A stretch of 64,000 nt of DNA from Exobasidium rhododendri. Its lineage: Eukaryota; Basidiomycota; Exobasidiomycetes; Exobasidiales; Exobasidiaceae. The notes under the pieces were generated by a model that saw only the letters and a list, made by a program, of their open reading frames with translations, searched no databases and had not been told where the DNA came from. The stretch's first letter is position 1, and every line of letters starts with the position of its first letter. The translations under genes and the position numbers were made by a program. Location: contig CP110630.1 of the NCBI GenBank assembly GCA_026210745.1, positions 6,076,001-6,140,000 on the forward strand, written 5' to 3'. This document shows positions 21,723 to 31,854 of this stretch, one piece after another.

Positions 21723-22439
21723 CTACTCCAATTCGATGATTCCACCTGCCGTCTCCACCGCCTTTTGCAACTTTTCTGCTTCTTCCTTAGTCAAACCTTC
21801 TTTGAGTACTTGGGGAGAAGATTCAACAAATTTCTTTGCTTCGACGAGGTTCCTGGAAAGGAAAGGATTCAACGTCAGCAAAAAGACTGGGGAGAGTATC
21901 TAGGTGATAGAAAAGGTGACTCACATTTGGCTGTTCAGGGCTTTCACCTCCTTGATGACCTTTGCCTTTGCGGTAGGATCCTTCAGGCCCATCAATTTGA
22001 CTGTGAAGATGGTCTTTTCCTTTGGCTTCTCTTCTTCGGCAGGAGCAGAGGTTGGTGCGGCAGAAGCAGGAGCTGCAGCTGCCGATGGCATAGCGATCTC
22101 AGTGATATTCAGGCGAGTCTTGAGAAGTGTGACAAGTTCAGATGCTTCCAGTAATGTCAGACCTTCAATCTGGTCGACAATTGTGCTGATCTTAGAGCTG
22201 TTGCTGCTAGTGGAAGTCGAGCTGGACGCTGAAGTAGATCCGTCTGTAGCTGGTGGGGGTGGGGCTGCTTTAGAGTTGGGAGAGGTCGAAGCACTAGGTT
22301 GGGCAGCTTCAGCCGTTTGCGCTTTTACATAAGGCGACGAGACGAAACACCGGCTTGACGATGCAATGGATGGTGCTGCACTCAGTCTTGACGCCTGACC
22401 CAGTCGGGCTACTCTCATTGCCATGTTTCTATGCATCAT
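21723..22439 (-). CDS. MRPL12: Mitochondrial ribosomal protein bL12m (L7/L12)
   Basis: Stalk protein of the mitochondrial large ribosomal subunit, which recruits translational GTPases. Exons 22439-21925 and 21852-21723 (72-bp intron); 214 aa. The Arg-rich start (MHRNMAMRVARLGQASR) is a targeting peptide. The N-terminal dimerisation part is IEGLTLLEASELVTLLKTRL. An Ala/Pro hinge follows, then the C-terminal domain EKTIFTVKLMGLKDPTAKAKVIKEVKAL completed by exon 2 (NLVEAKKFVESSPQVLKEGL...GGIIEL). Two adjacent ATGs (22439, 22436) are available. It is divergent to CENP-A with a 255-bp gap holding a CACGTGAC box. Confidence 0.93.
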
Positions 22440-22536
22440 GAATACTAGGTTCCTCGAGAAGGCGCCAGTAGAGGATGGATGTGGTCATCACCATGTAATT
22501 GTGCAAAAGTAAGACCGCCTTGACCCGCAGCGTAGC

Positions 22537-22544
22537 CACGTGAC
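22537..22544. promoter_or_regulatory. CACGTGAC E-box between MRPL12 and CENP-A
   Basis: Same octamer as at 20215, again in a divergent gap flanking a mitochondrial gene. It lies 98 bp upstream of the MRPL12 ATG and 151 bp upstream of the CENP-A ATG. Binding is inferred. Confidence 0.5.
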
Positions 22545-22683
22545 AGATCTCGGCCCTGAACGCGCGCTTATATTGGGGAACTCGGAGCGGCCACTGGTGA
22601 CTCTACTCTGGTCCGATCTAGAGCAACACTTTCTAGACAAGTGACACACTTCCCGTCGCCTTCCACCTGGCTCAGGGGCGTAC

Positions 22684-22713
22684 ATGTCCACGTCATGGTC
22701 AACACCTCGATGA
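22684..22713 (+). promoter_or_regulatory. Upstream ORF overlapping the CENP-A start
   Basis: ATG at 22684 opens a nine-codon frame out of phase with CENP-A. It reads through the 22695 ATG and stops with TGA at 22711-22713, overlapping a second in-frame CENP-A ATG at 22710 (ATGA). Such an arrangement can limit initiation at the first start or favour re-initiation at the second. It matters only if the transcript begins upstream of 22684. Confidence 0.4.
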
Positions 22714-23434
22714 ATGTCCAGGGTCACAAGAGTCTCTCGGGAAAGAGTTTTGGAGGTCGTCCATCTACTTCGACAGGTACGTGTATTTCGTCTGCGGAAC
22801 GAAAGATCAATAGAGGCTCTGAATGCATCGACTTCTGACATTCGCTTCTCATCGTTGACAGTCGGCGACACCAGCACAGTGACAAAGAAGAAGCAGAGGT
22901 ATCGGCCAGGCACTGTAGCGTTGAGGGAAATTCGAAGGTATCAGAAATCGACAGACCTGCTGATACAAAAGCTTCCATTTGCAAGAGTGGTCAGGGAGGT
23001 CGCCGACGACTTTATCACTAGTGTGTATGCGGGAGGTTCTGGAGCTGGGCTGCGGTGGCAGAGCAGTGCGATTCTTGCCTTGCAAGAAGCAACCGAGGTG
23101 AGCGAGAATTGTCTCTATCTATGAGGTCGACAAGCTGATCAAGAGTTACTCTTCGTAAGGCATACATGGTTCACCTCTTTGAAGATGCGTGAGTAGGATT
23201 TGTCCAATCTTGTCTGATCCTTCTTGACGTTGCCTACTTGTTACTATTTCATTTGCAAACTATAGCAATCTGTGTGCTGTGAGTACAATTCGGCCATTCA
23301 GTAATACTTCTGTGATGTCGAAGTTGACATAATCATGTTACTGCCTGCAGATTCACGCACGTCGTGTGACTATCATGCAAAGAGACATCCAGCTGGCAAG
23401 GAGGATCCGAGGTGTATGGGGAGGCGTAGGTTGA
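22695..23434 (+). CDS. Centromeric histone H3 variant CENP-A (Cse4/Cnp1)
   Basis: Histone that replaces H3 in centromeric nucleosomes. Five exons: 22695-22776, 22862-23097, 23160-23188 (29 nt), 23266-23278 (13 nt), 23351-23434; 147 aa with consistent phases. The histone fold is plain: [83 protein letters not shown] hallmarks are LRWQSS (Trp, as in Cse4, where H3 has LRFQSS) and an enlarged loop 1, [12 protein letters not shown], several residues longer than in Cse4. The N-terminal tail is short, divergent and lacks the H3 ARTKQT start. The acceptor before exon 3 is an unusual AAG. ATG 22710 (residue 6) is an alternative start. Confidence 0.88.
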
Positions 23435-23838
23435 TCTAGGTCTTTGTCCTACATGTATTGTAAACGCTCCTCCCATCATGTACAAAGCTCAATTCAACTT
23501 CATGTCACCAGCAGCATACGCGCCCATTTCCCTTTCTTGAAATGTGACGCGCCGCGACGGAGGAAAACCAACACTATTCCACCTGTGTCAAGGAATCTGG
23601 CTCGGGACATTAGAGTTCGACATCCCCGAAGGCCGAGGGGCAATTTTCACGCAGAGAGGGTCAACGCGGGGATGTGCACTTTTACTAAGCGACTCTCCCA
23701 TAACAGTGTTTTCTTAATTAGTTGTCCTTGCAGCCAAGCCGTTCTGTTTGAAAGTTCTCCTCTTCCAGACCATCATCGCTCTCACATCCAAACCACCGCC
23801 ACCACCACCACCACCACCACCACCACCACCGCTCAATC
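23435..23838 (+). other. Intergenic, 3' of CENP-A and leader of the acyl-CoA dehydrogenase gene
   Basis: 404 bp containing, next to the downstream gene, the (ACC)n tract described separately. No coding frame with recognisable content is seen; a long T/C-rich stretch precedes the repeat. Confidence 0.45.
23793..23831 (+). repeat. (ACC)n microsatellite in the 5' leader
   Basis: About twelve ACC units directly upstream of the acyl-CoA dehydrogenase start codon (ATG 23839), so probably within its 5' UTR. Likely to vary in length between strains. Confidence 0.8.
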
Positions 23839-25240
23839 ATGTCGTTCCTCGCTCGTCGTGCTGGTCTTTCAATCTCTCGCAACGCAACCTTGAGGCGGTC
23901 CTTTGCGTCAGAAGCTGCTGTGCATGCAGGGCCCAGCTTCAAGCTATCAGAAGATCAAGAAGCGTATCAAGGTGTGTTAAAGTTGCCATTTTATTTTTGA
24001 CGAGGTCTCCACTGAGCATATGCTTGCTCTTCAGAGCTTGCAAGACGGTTCACAGCAGAACACATCATTCCCAATGCTCGCCATCATGATCAGACCATGG
24101 AGTACCCTTGGGAGATCATCAAAGCTGCGCATGCTGCTGGGCTCGTGAACACTCATATCCCAGAAGAGTATGGAGGACCCGGTCTACACCTCATGGATGG
24201 AGCGCTGATATCAGAAGAGCTTGCGTACGGCTGTTCCGGTATACAGACTGCCATTGAGGCAAACGGTCTCGCGGAGGCGCCACTGCTGGTCGCTGGTAGT
24301 CATGAACTCAAATCAAAGTACCTCGGTAGGATGACAGAAGAACCCTTGATGGCTTCCTACTGCGTCACCGAACCAGGTGCAGGATCAGACGTTGCCAACA
24401 TCACCACAAAGGCAGAAAAGAAAGGTGATAAGTGGATCCTGAACGGTACGAAGATGTGGATCACCAATGGAGGTCACGCAAATTGGTACTTTGTTCTAGC
24501 AAAGACTGACCCTTCCCAAAAGCCCAATAAGTCAATGACTGGCTTCATTGTGGACGGTGACAGCGCAGGAATTACAAAGGGCAAGAAAGAGATTAACATG
24601 GGCCAAAGGTGTTCCGATACTCGCATGATTACATTCGAAGATGTTGAAGTACCGGAAGAGAACATTATCGGTAAACCTGGTGACGGCTTCAAGATTGCCA
24701 TGGGCGCATTCGACATCACTAGACCCCTGATTGCAGCTGCAGCGACCGGGCTTGCTTCTCGATGTCTGATGGAGGCAGCCACCTATGCTCACGAAAGGAA
24801 GACGATGGGAAGGCCCATCATCCAACATCAAGCAATCGCCTTCTTGCTAGCTGACATGGCCATGAGAGTGGAAAGCAGTCGGAACCTGACATGGAGAGCA
24901 GCCGCCACAAAGGACCAAGGGGAGAGGAACTCCTACTTTGCCAGTGTAGCAAAGGCAATTGCTTCCAATGCAGCTGTGGCGAATGCGAATGATGCAGTTC
25001 AGGTGTACGGTGGAATGGGATACAATAGCGAGTCCTCCGTCGAGAAGCTGTACCGTGATGCAAAAAGTGAGTGGTCGATAGGAGATCATTGGCCTTCTAG
25101 TGTGCTCTGCTAAAAAAAAATTGTCGTTCATTCTGCCCCACTCCAAACTTCAATTTGCAGTCTTTGAGCTGTACGAGGGCACATCACAAATTCAGCGACT
25201 CATCATCTCCCGCTTCATCGAGGAGCGTTTCAAACCATAG
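23839..25240 (+). CDS. Acyl-CoA dehydrogenase, medium-chain type (mitochondrial)
   Basis: FAD enzyme that introduces the alpha-beta double bond in the first step of mitochondrial beta-oxidation and passes electrons to ETF. Exons 23839-23971, 24035-25066, 25161-25240; 414 aa. The N-terminus ([20 protein letters not shown]) is a matrix-targeting peptide. Signatures: [22 protein letters not shown] (FAD/substrate binding), [43 protein letters not shown]. The catalytic base is Glu in [10 protein letters not shown] (about residue 394), as in MCAD Glu376, and is supplied by the last exon. It resembles animal MCAD; chain-length preference cannot be read from sequence alone. Confidence 0.93.
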
Positions 25241-25438
25241 ACAGCGTACATGCTCAGTGACACGCCTGCCGCCACCCCTGTAGTCTTAGTCTCAGTTCAC
25301 ACTCTATAGATTCATGCACTCTTGTCATAGGGACGACTGGATCGTATTGTTGAACATCTGATCGAGCTTGTGGACAGACCCTATTGTAAAGCAGCTTTGC
25401 ATAGGCATACAAAGTTGGATGAGTCGAAGAGATAGCAT

Positions 25439-25937
25439 TTAGTCGAAAAGACTGGAAAAGAAAGAGGGTGGGAAGAATGAAATCGTTAGGAAAAACGACG
25501 CCAAGATCTATCATGGTCTAATAGCACTCACCCGAATCCCATGTCGTCATCGGACTCTTCCTTCTCTTCTTCCTTCTTCTCCTCAGCCTTCTCCTCGGCA
25601 GCAGGAGCAGCACCACCGGCAGCAGCTGCAGCAGGGGCTGGTGCAGATCCTCCAGATGGAACACTGGCGAGCTTCTCTTGTCCTTCAAGAATGAGCTGTA
25701 AGAAGAAGAATCGTCGGATCAGCATGTCAATTCATTGCACTCTAACACTTCACCAGCAATACTGATCATGGCGCTCACCTCGTTGATGCTCTTTCCTTCG
25801 AGCTCAGAGATGAGCTTGTTCAATCGCTCATCTTCGGCTTCGATACCGACCGAGTCGAGGAGTTCCTTGACGTCGGCAGCTTTGGGGCTTTCCTTACCAC
25901 CAAGGGAGAGGAGCATGTATGCAGCGAGGTACTTCAT
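25439..25937 (-). CDS. RPP2: 60S acidic ribosomal protein P2
   Basis: Stalk protein of the cytosolic large ribosomal subunit; its C-terminal tail contacts elongation factors. Exons 25937-25779, 25695-25532, 25451-25439; 111 aa. [18 protein letters not shown] and [32 protein letters not shown] are the P2 fold, followed by an Ala/Gly hinge and the acidic tail [10 protein letters not shown]. The last exon is 13 nt and adds LFD plus TAA, restoring the universal MGFGLFD end. If the last intron is retained, translation stops directly after MGFG (GGG TGA). It is divergent to uS19, with 393 bp between the starts. Confidence 0.95.
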
Positions 25938-26330
25938 TTTTTACGATTGTAGTTTGTAGAGTTTTTGACTGAGTATTTGTTATGCCGTCAACCGCAAATC
26001 CGCTGATCGCTTTAATCAAAGGAAGACTTGTGGTGCGTAGGGCAATCGAGTGTCGTACCGAAAGCCAAACTAGAAATGAGCGCGAACAAGATCCGTATAA
26101 GCAAGTCTGGGAGCGCGGAGCATAAAGAAGGGATACACGTGCAATCCGCAGCTGCGGTCCCCTCAATGAAGAGCAAAATCCACAGAAAAATAGAAGGAAG
26201 CGCAAGACGGGCCACGCGATGCATTTCTATTAGAATGTAGCAATTCTACGCCGCGAGCAACCAAGCACCTACAGACAAGGTAGAGAAGTCAGTCCTCCTT
26301 TCGTTTCCTGCTCATCATCGACACTACATC
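25938..26330. promoter_or_regulatory. Bidirectional promoter of two ribosomal protein genes
   Basis: The 393 bp separating the starts of P2 (minus) and uS19 (plus). It contains CACGTG at 26136-26141, nearly midway. A divergent pair of cytosolic ribosomal protein genes is well placed for co-regulation. No ORF of note. Confidence 0.6.
26136..26141. promoter_or_regulatory. CACGTG E-box between P2 and uS19
   Basis: Perfect palindrome about 200 bp from each start codon. Seen directly; the binding factor is unknown. Confidence 0.45.
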
Positions 26331-26963
26331 ATGGGTGCGTAGTCTTTCAAAGTAAGGTGGGCTGTCTGACTGTGAATTGGCTGACTCACGTTTGCACCAT
26401 CAATCCCATTCCCCTCACAGACTCGTACGACGCAGAGCAAGCCGCTGAGCTAAAGCGAAAGAGAACGTTCCGAAAGTTTTCATACCGAGGACATGAATTG
26501 GACGCTCTTCTCGACATGTCGACTGAGGACTTCATGAAGGTCGTACACGCACGAGCTCGAAGACGTTTCTCTCGAGGTCTTAAGAGAAAGCCCATGGGTC
26601 TGATCAAGAAGTTGAGAAAGGCAAAGAAGGAGGCACCTGCCAATGAAAAGCCAGCTGTTGTCAAGACTCACCTGCGTGACATGTTGGTGGTCCCAGAAAT
26701 GTGCGGAAGTCAGATTGGTATCTACTCTGGACGGGTCTTCAACACTGTTGACATCCGACCCGAAATGATTGGCCACTACCTTGGTGCGTACACAGTCGTT
26801 GACGCTCCACTTCCCATGCAAACTCGAAACTCACACTTCTTTTCTCATTCTTTTTTTTTTTTCCTTTTTACGTCTTGCAGGTGAATTCTCCATGTCTTAC
26901 CGACCTACCAGCCACGGACGAGCCGGTATCTCTGGAGGAAAGGGATTCATTCCCCTCAAGTAA
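26331..26963 (+). CDS. RPS15: 40S ribosomal protein uS19 (S15)
   Basis: Small-subunit head protein needed for 40S export and decoding-site structure. Three exons: 26331-26334 (only ATGG), 26421-26783, 26881-26963; 149 aa. [72 protein letters not shown] and the end [21 protein letters not shown] are diagnostic. A first exon of four coding bases is common in fungal ribosomal protein genes. The last intron (97 bp) carries a run of 14 T before its acceptor. Confidence 0.96.
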
Positions 26964-27246
26964 AAAGGCGACCATCAGTTTCGCCAAAGGAGGAGTCACC
27001 TCAGCACTCCACCCCCTCTCGTTCATTTTACTGGATCGATGTATACTTGCCGCTTCGGCGTTTGAATCATGATTGTGATTATAAGTACTGTTTCTGACCA
27101 ATTGTAGGGGTACAGTGAGCAAATCGTAGGGCTACAGGGTTTGCATTCCAGTGGCGGTATGGGACAATAAAATACAGTGGCTATTGGGCAGAGGTCTTCC
27201 GGATAATAGTGTGTAGGTATGGGGTATATGTGTATGGGAAAGGGGA

Positions 27247-29068
27247 TCACCACTCCATGTCTGCGTCCGAGGGATATTCGTCCAATTGATTCCACATCGC
27301 TTGCTCTTCGTCTGCCTGCCTCCTTTCTCTTGCCTTCTTTAAGCCTTCTTCTGCCTTCTGCGCTCTCCATTCGCAGTCTGTCTGATATTCGCAATGATTA
27401 CATCGCCAGGTCTGCTCTATCGTCACACCCCGAAGAGATCTGGTCCCCTTCCACAATGCCATCACATCGACGATGTGTTCTTGCAATTGCACAGAGTCGA
27501 ACTTAAATTTAGCCATTCCAATGACGACATCCCTTGGTGGCTTGGCCTTCCGAGCTGGTGACGGAATGGCGACACTTCTGTCGGCCAGCTTCTCTTCCTC
27601 CTCTTCTTTGTGTGTATCCCCCAAACTGTATTGAAGGGTCAATTCGACTTGAGTTTCCTCGTCTAAATCTTCGATGTTCACTCCTCCCTTGGACAACATG
27701 AACGAGTCTAGGCTGCTGTCCCTTGCTTCTCGACTAGTGACTGATCTTGTATTGGCGCGAGGTCTAGGAGTGGTGGTGGTGGTGGTGGTCATCGTCGTCG
27801 TCCTCGTCGCCGTCGTCTTCTTTCTCCTCTGCCACGAGCCCTCCCTCTTTCGGTAGGTCAGTCTCAATTCGTCTTGGATGATCGAGAAATTAGTCTCATC
27901 ATGGGCTCCCCTTCTTGCCATACCAATCAAATCATCTATCGTGCTTGCCAAGATGCCAAGGAGATGATTCAAGTGGCACGCCCACCTTCCTTCGTCCACT
28001 TGAATGACCTGTAGGGACAACTGGAAGCTTTCACAAAGAGACTCGGCATCCCTCATGAACTCTGCACTTAGAGCAGCATCCCCGTCTAGGTGGAGGGTTG
28101 AAAGAAGAAGTTCGGGCGAGACGGGAGTCGCATTGCTGTCGAAGCGTGCATTTTGGATGTTTCCTGCAAGTCCGGCAAAGATTCCCTCCAAGATCCTCTT
28201 ATATAGCATACACTGAAGTCTGCTTTGCACTTGATCCTTTTCCTCGGGCATGTTCATCGACAATCTTGTCTTGGCATCTTCGAGAACAAAACCGTACGTT
28301 CCTTCAGTCTCCTGCGCTTTGTCGTCGGCGATATCGGTCTTCACTGACTTCTTGACGTCAGGAAGAAAGGCACTCAGACTCTTTTGGCCTGGATCGACCT
28401 TAGTCCTTTTCGCTTTCGGTGCCTTTCTCTTCCATTCCTCTTGTGACGAGTAGAGCTTCTTAGGGGTGCCGACGGCTTCTTTCTTGTCATGAACAATCTT
28501 AACCTCATCAATCACACCGTAGACCAGCATCCCTTCGATGAAGCCGAAGACTGGTAATTCTCGCTGTGGGATCGAAGAAGAGGCTGATGAGCAAACCTGC
28601 CTGGTTGCTAGATTTGAAGAACGCTTGTTCACTTACACAGCACCCACTCTCCATCAAGATTTTGAGACCGGTAATGAGCTGGAGTAGTCGTAGACCCCAT
28701 GAATCTTCTCTAGTAGTCGTTTCAACGTGTACTCGCACAGGGTGAATCTCTTTTTCCAATCGCTCATGAACCTCACGACCAGATTTGAGGACCTTTTCTC
28801 TGCCGTGTGCTATTTCAATGTTCGGTTTGATGATGTTGCCTAGAGGTGTCGCGATCTGTTGTGGTCTCTCTGATACTGGAAGGTGACTCATGCCAAGGAG
28901 ATTGTATTGAAAAGCATATTCACACCATACCGGTGAAACGAGATCCGTCACCGAGCAGTACCCTCTAGACTTTGCATACTCTACAATAGAGCCCGGTGGC
29001 TGCCTCCTTCTGTGAGCTCTCGACGTATGCCCCATGTCAAGGCCACCGCCCATCACCTTGGCAGACAT
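27247..29068 (-). CDS. EXO5: Exonuclease V (EXO5/DEM1), Fe-S nuclease
   Basis: PD-(D/E)XK single-strand exonuclease with a 4Fe-4S cluster; yeast Dem1 acts in mitochondrial DNA maintenance and human EXO5 in nuclear repair. Exons 29068-28637 and 28563-27247 (73-bp intron); 582 aa. The first cysteine block is SPVWCEYAFQY, preceded by YCSVTDLVSP. The catalytic region begins VFGFIEGMLVYGVIDEVKI. The C-terminal cluster is WRCNHCEYQTDCEWR, giving the four expected cysteines with the N-terminal one. A Lys-rich linker and a Thr/Arg-rich repeat (from a GTG/ACC microsatellite at about 27767-27790) are inserted in the middle, making it longer than most EXO5 proteins. Divergent to the EOS1-like gene. Confidence 0.9.
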
Positions 29069-29692
29069 GGCTGATAGTAGGATCCTGCCAAATTGACTAT
29101 GTACATCGACCTTGTGGAGTACGAGTCACACGACGAGGATAAGACTGTGAGGGTGCTATTCGTCAAAGCAACAACTTTTTGCTTCCATCCCCCTCCTCCC
29201 TCTCAGAAGGGCGTGCTCGAGTGTATAGTGTGAATTAATTAGCGCGTTTATTGAGGTGCGAGGAGGAGCATAGCCAAGACTGACGAGTGGAACAAAACTG
29301 TCTGTCTTTTAATCAAACTCTAAGCAGTGTTGTACCGCTCTCGGCAACACTGATCAGGGCAATTTCTTAATCTTGTTCGTCTTCCTATCTTCAATTTTTG
29401 CTGCGTCCTCACATCCTGGCTACACTTCAGTGGTCTTTCCGAAGCTGCTCTTGGATTCTTGGATCACGTCTGGTGGGCACCGACGCATCGCAACAAAGTG
29501 ATCTCACAGGGAGCCAACGTACAGAACCTTTACAGAAGTAATGACGGTACCGCTTCGGCCTCCCACCCTTTAGCCGCTGCAGAGTCTCTAGATTCATCGT
29601 CTGCCTCCTCTCACTTCGCAGCCCTTCTCTAGACTGGATTGCCAATCGTCACGTCGACCTTCAATACAGCCAATGTGCTTCACATCTTGACA
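29069..29692. promoter_or_regulatory. Divergent intergenic region, EXO5 / EOS1-like
   Basis: 624 bp between two divergent starts. An AT-rich core (29231-29250) lies near the middle. Small open frames on the minus strand (29427-29645) have no recognisable content. No tRNA or repeat seen. Confidence 0.45.
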
Positions 29693-31750
29693 ATGTCCTC
29701 CGATGCAGCCCTCAATCCAAGGCCCCACTCCACTTCCTCTGCTTCTTCACGTTCTACTTCCTTTGCTGAGGATCTGGACCGGCTAGCGATCGCTAGTCAA
29801 TCGGCTCACAAGTTTCCAGTAGCTTTGACATCCACCTCGCCTCCCATCATTTCTCGACCGCATTCGTCTTCTAGCGTTCGCCCTTTCATAAGATCTACCC
29901 CTAGCTCTCCACGACTAGAAGGTATTTCCTTGAGCTCGGACCGTCATGCAGTTTCTCGTCCCTCTTCACCTTCATCTTCTTCTTTCCGACTCGCTGACGG
30001 AGCTGATAACGCCTCTCGCTTCCTTACTGATGAAGCGGCAAGGACTCGGAGGAGAAGATCGCGATCCTGGGTCAATACTCTAGGTGCTGGCTTCACCCCC
30101 GCTACCTCTCAGTCTTCTCCAATACACACGGAGACTTTACGCACACATCAGCAAGCGCAACTGCAAAGCCAGTCCCCCGGGTCGAGCACTGGAACACCGA
30201 CTCCAAGCAACAGGCATTCCATTCAGACTCTAAGTGCTATCCCTCCACCTCTTCACAACGAGCCCCCTCATCTGCTGCATCGACGACGACAGCATTCATC
30301 CTCGGCTCGAACGTCTCCTGTCATCTCTCCCTTCTCAGCAACGCCTCTAGTCGAACCAAGACCCCAGCGAACCCATTCCGTACCACAGCTCCCCCAAATT
30401 TCTCCCATGATCTACGGATACGGGTATCATTATATACCTCCAGAAGTGAATGGACACGATTCTGTTGGTTTGCACGACGGCTACTTTGCCATCCCTCCGC
30501 GACGAAGGGCAACCGACACCTTGGGACATCCGATTGATGACGATGATGTTCCTCCGCCTTACGTGGCCAGCCAAGTGGAGCTCCTAGCAATGGTGCAGAG
30601 AGTCACAGAAGATGCTTCTACTCTCCCGCTCAGCAGAAGTCAAAGGGGTAGCGAGGACGGAGACAATGACGAGGGAATCGTTTCCTTTAGCACTAACAGC
30701 AGGAGAGAGACGCCGAGAATACCGAGAAATGCAAGCTGCGATGGCCCTCATCAAAGTACAGAAGCTGAGGAGGAAGCTGAAGTGGTAGAGAGGCCAAGTA
30801 TCACTTTTGCAGAAATAAGAGAAGAGGAACCTGCAAGGCACCGTCGCTCTCGTCTGTTGATTTTGGTCTACTTTTTACAACCGCTCCGTCTTTTGGCTGC
30901 TTTGCCAGGCTGTATCGGAACGTTTTGGCTATTACGAAACGCAGTCCAACTACTCTGGCAAGAGGGGGCCATTTGGCAGAGAGACGGAAAGCCTGGTGCA
31001 CTTGAATTTGGTTTGGCTTCCCTGTGGAGTATTACAACGGCGTACCATGCACTTTCCTTCACTACTCTTCTACTCCGAAGATGGCTCCATTACTACTCCG
31101 TCTTGCCATCCTTCATTCGATTGATTGCACTGCAAGCAATCTGTTGGCCTTTGGTACGATTGACACTCTATATTCTCGGACCGAAGAATCCGTTAGCCGG
31201 CTGGATCATCATCTCTTCTACTACTGCTTTCAGTGATACAGTCGCTAGATGGGTGGTAAGCAACATCACTCACGAAGATTCGTCGTCTACTGCCGCTTTT
31301 GTCTCTGGGACAGTCTATAGGAATCGCAAGAAGAAGAGGAAGAGGAACAGCATGGCGTTCTGGAAGGCAGTCATGGGAGGGCCTTCTGACAGCAGTAATG
31401 GGATAACGACCAGCGCAAATCCCCGAGCAACGCCGCTGTCATCCAGCAACAACCACAACGGCCACAATGACGGCACCCTTCGAAATCGACACTTGATGAC
31501 GGAGAGTGAAGCGGAAAGCGACGTCGATTCGCTAGGACGTTCGAGACCAAGACCTGCTCCCTGGGACGACTACCTCTCTGAAGTCACAAGCGGCGGAGAA
31601 GAGAGCGTCGGAAAAGCCGTTCGACGACAAAGGGTGACTCGCATCTTCCATTGGGACGTCGCCATTCGAAGGAACGTCATACCCATTGCTTTTCTTACGT
31701 ATCTTTCGTTGTGGTCTCTCCTTCTGGAGCAGGTGCGTCAACGAGTGTAA
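29693..31750 (+). CDS. EOS1: EOS1-like N-glycosylation membrane protein
   Basis: Multi-pass ER membrane protein; yeast Eos1 is needed for normal N-glycosylation and oxidative-stress tolerance. One exon, 685 aa from ATG 29693. Residues 1-380 are Ser/Pro-rich and probably cytosolic. The membrane part begins near 400 (LILVYFLQPLRLLAALPGCIGTFWLLRNA), continues with TTAYHALSFTTLLLRRWLHYYS, then FIRLIALQAICWPLVRLTLYIL, and WIIISSTTAFSDTVARWVVSN; a charged insert and a last helix (IPIAFLTYLSLWSLLLEQ) follow. The family call rests on the LRRW..YYS and LIRLIALQAICWP blocks. A possible 42-bp intron (31733-31774) would change only the end from VRQRV to HIHH; I keep the unspliced end. Confidence 0.72.
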   Translation: MSSDAALNPRPHSTSSASSRSTSFAEDLDRLAIASQSAHKFPVALTSTSPPIISRPHSSSSVRPFIRSTPSSPRLEGISLSSDRHAVSRPSSPSSSSFRLADGADNASRFLTDEAARTRRRRSRSWVNTLGAGFTPATSQSSPIHTETLRTHQQAQLQSQSPGSSTGTPTPSNRHSIQTLSAIPPPLHNEPPHLLHRRRQHSSSARTSPVISPFSATPLVEPRPQRTHSVPQLPQISPMIYGYGYHYIPPEVNGHDSVGLHDGYFAIPPRRRATDTLGHPIDDDDVPPPYVASQVELLAMVQRVTEDASTLPLSRSQRGSEDGDNDEGIVSFSTNSRRETPRIPRNASCDGPHQSTEAEEEAEVVERPSITFAEIREEEPARHRRSRLLILVYFLQPLRLLAALPGCIGTFWLLRNAVQLLWQEGAIWQRDGKPGALEFGLASLWSITTAYHALSFTTLLLRRWLHYYSVLPSFIRLIALQAICWPLVRLTLYILGPKNPLAGWIIISSTTAFSDTVARWVVSNITHEDSSSTAAFVSGTVYRNRKKKRKRNSMAFWKAVMGGPSDSSNGITTSANPRATPLSSSNNHNGHNDGTLRNRHLMTESEAESDVDSLGRSRPRPAPWDDYLSEVTSGGEESVGKAVRRQRVTRIFHWDVAIRRNVIPIAFLTYLSLWSLLLEQVRQRV

Positions 31751-31854
31751 CTTTCACTCGCCTTCCTCTGGCAGCACATACATCATTGAAGATATGATTG
31801 GAAGAGAGAGCATGTGGAATAGTACATGTTTGCTGATTGCACACGACTGTCTGT

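Noticed and set aside
23793-23831. Regular ACC repeat considered as CRISPR or telomere-like
   Set aside because: A simple trinucleotide microsatellite in a 5' leader, without spacers.
31733-31774. 42-nt terminal intron in the EOS1-like gene
   Set aside because: Donor and acceptor exist, but splicing replaces VRQRV by HIHH with no support; kept as an alternative only.
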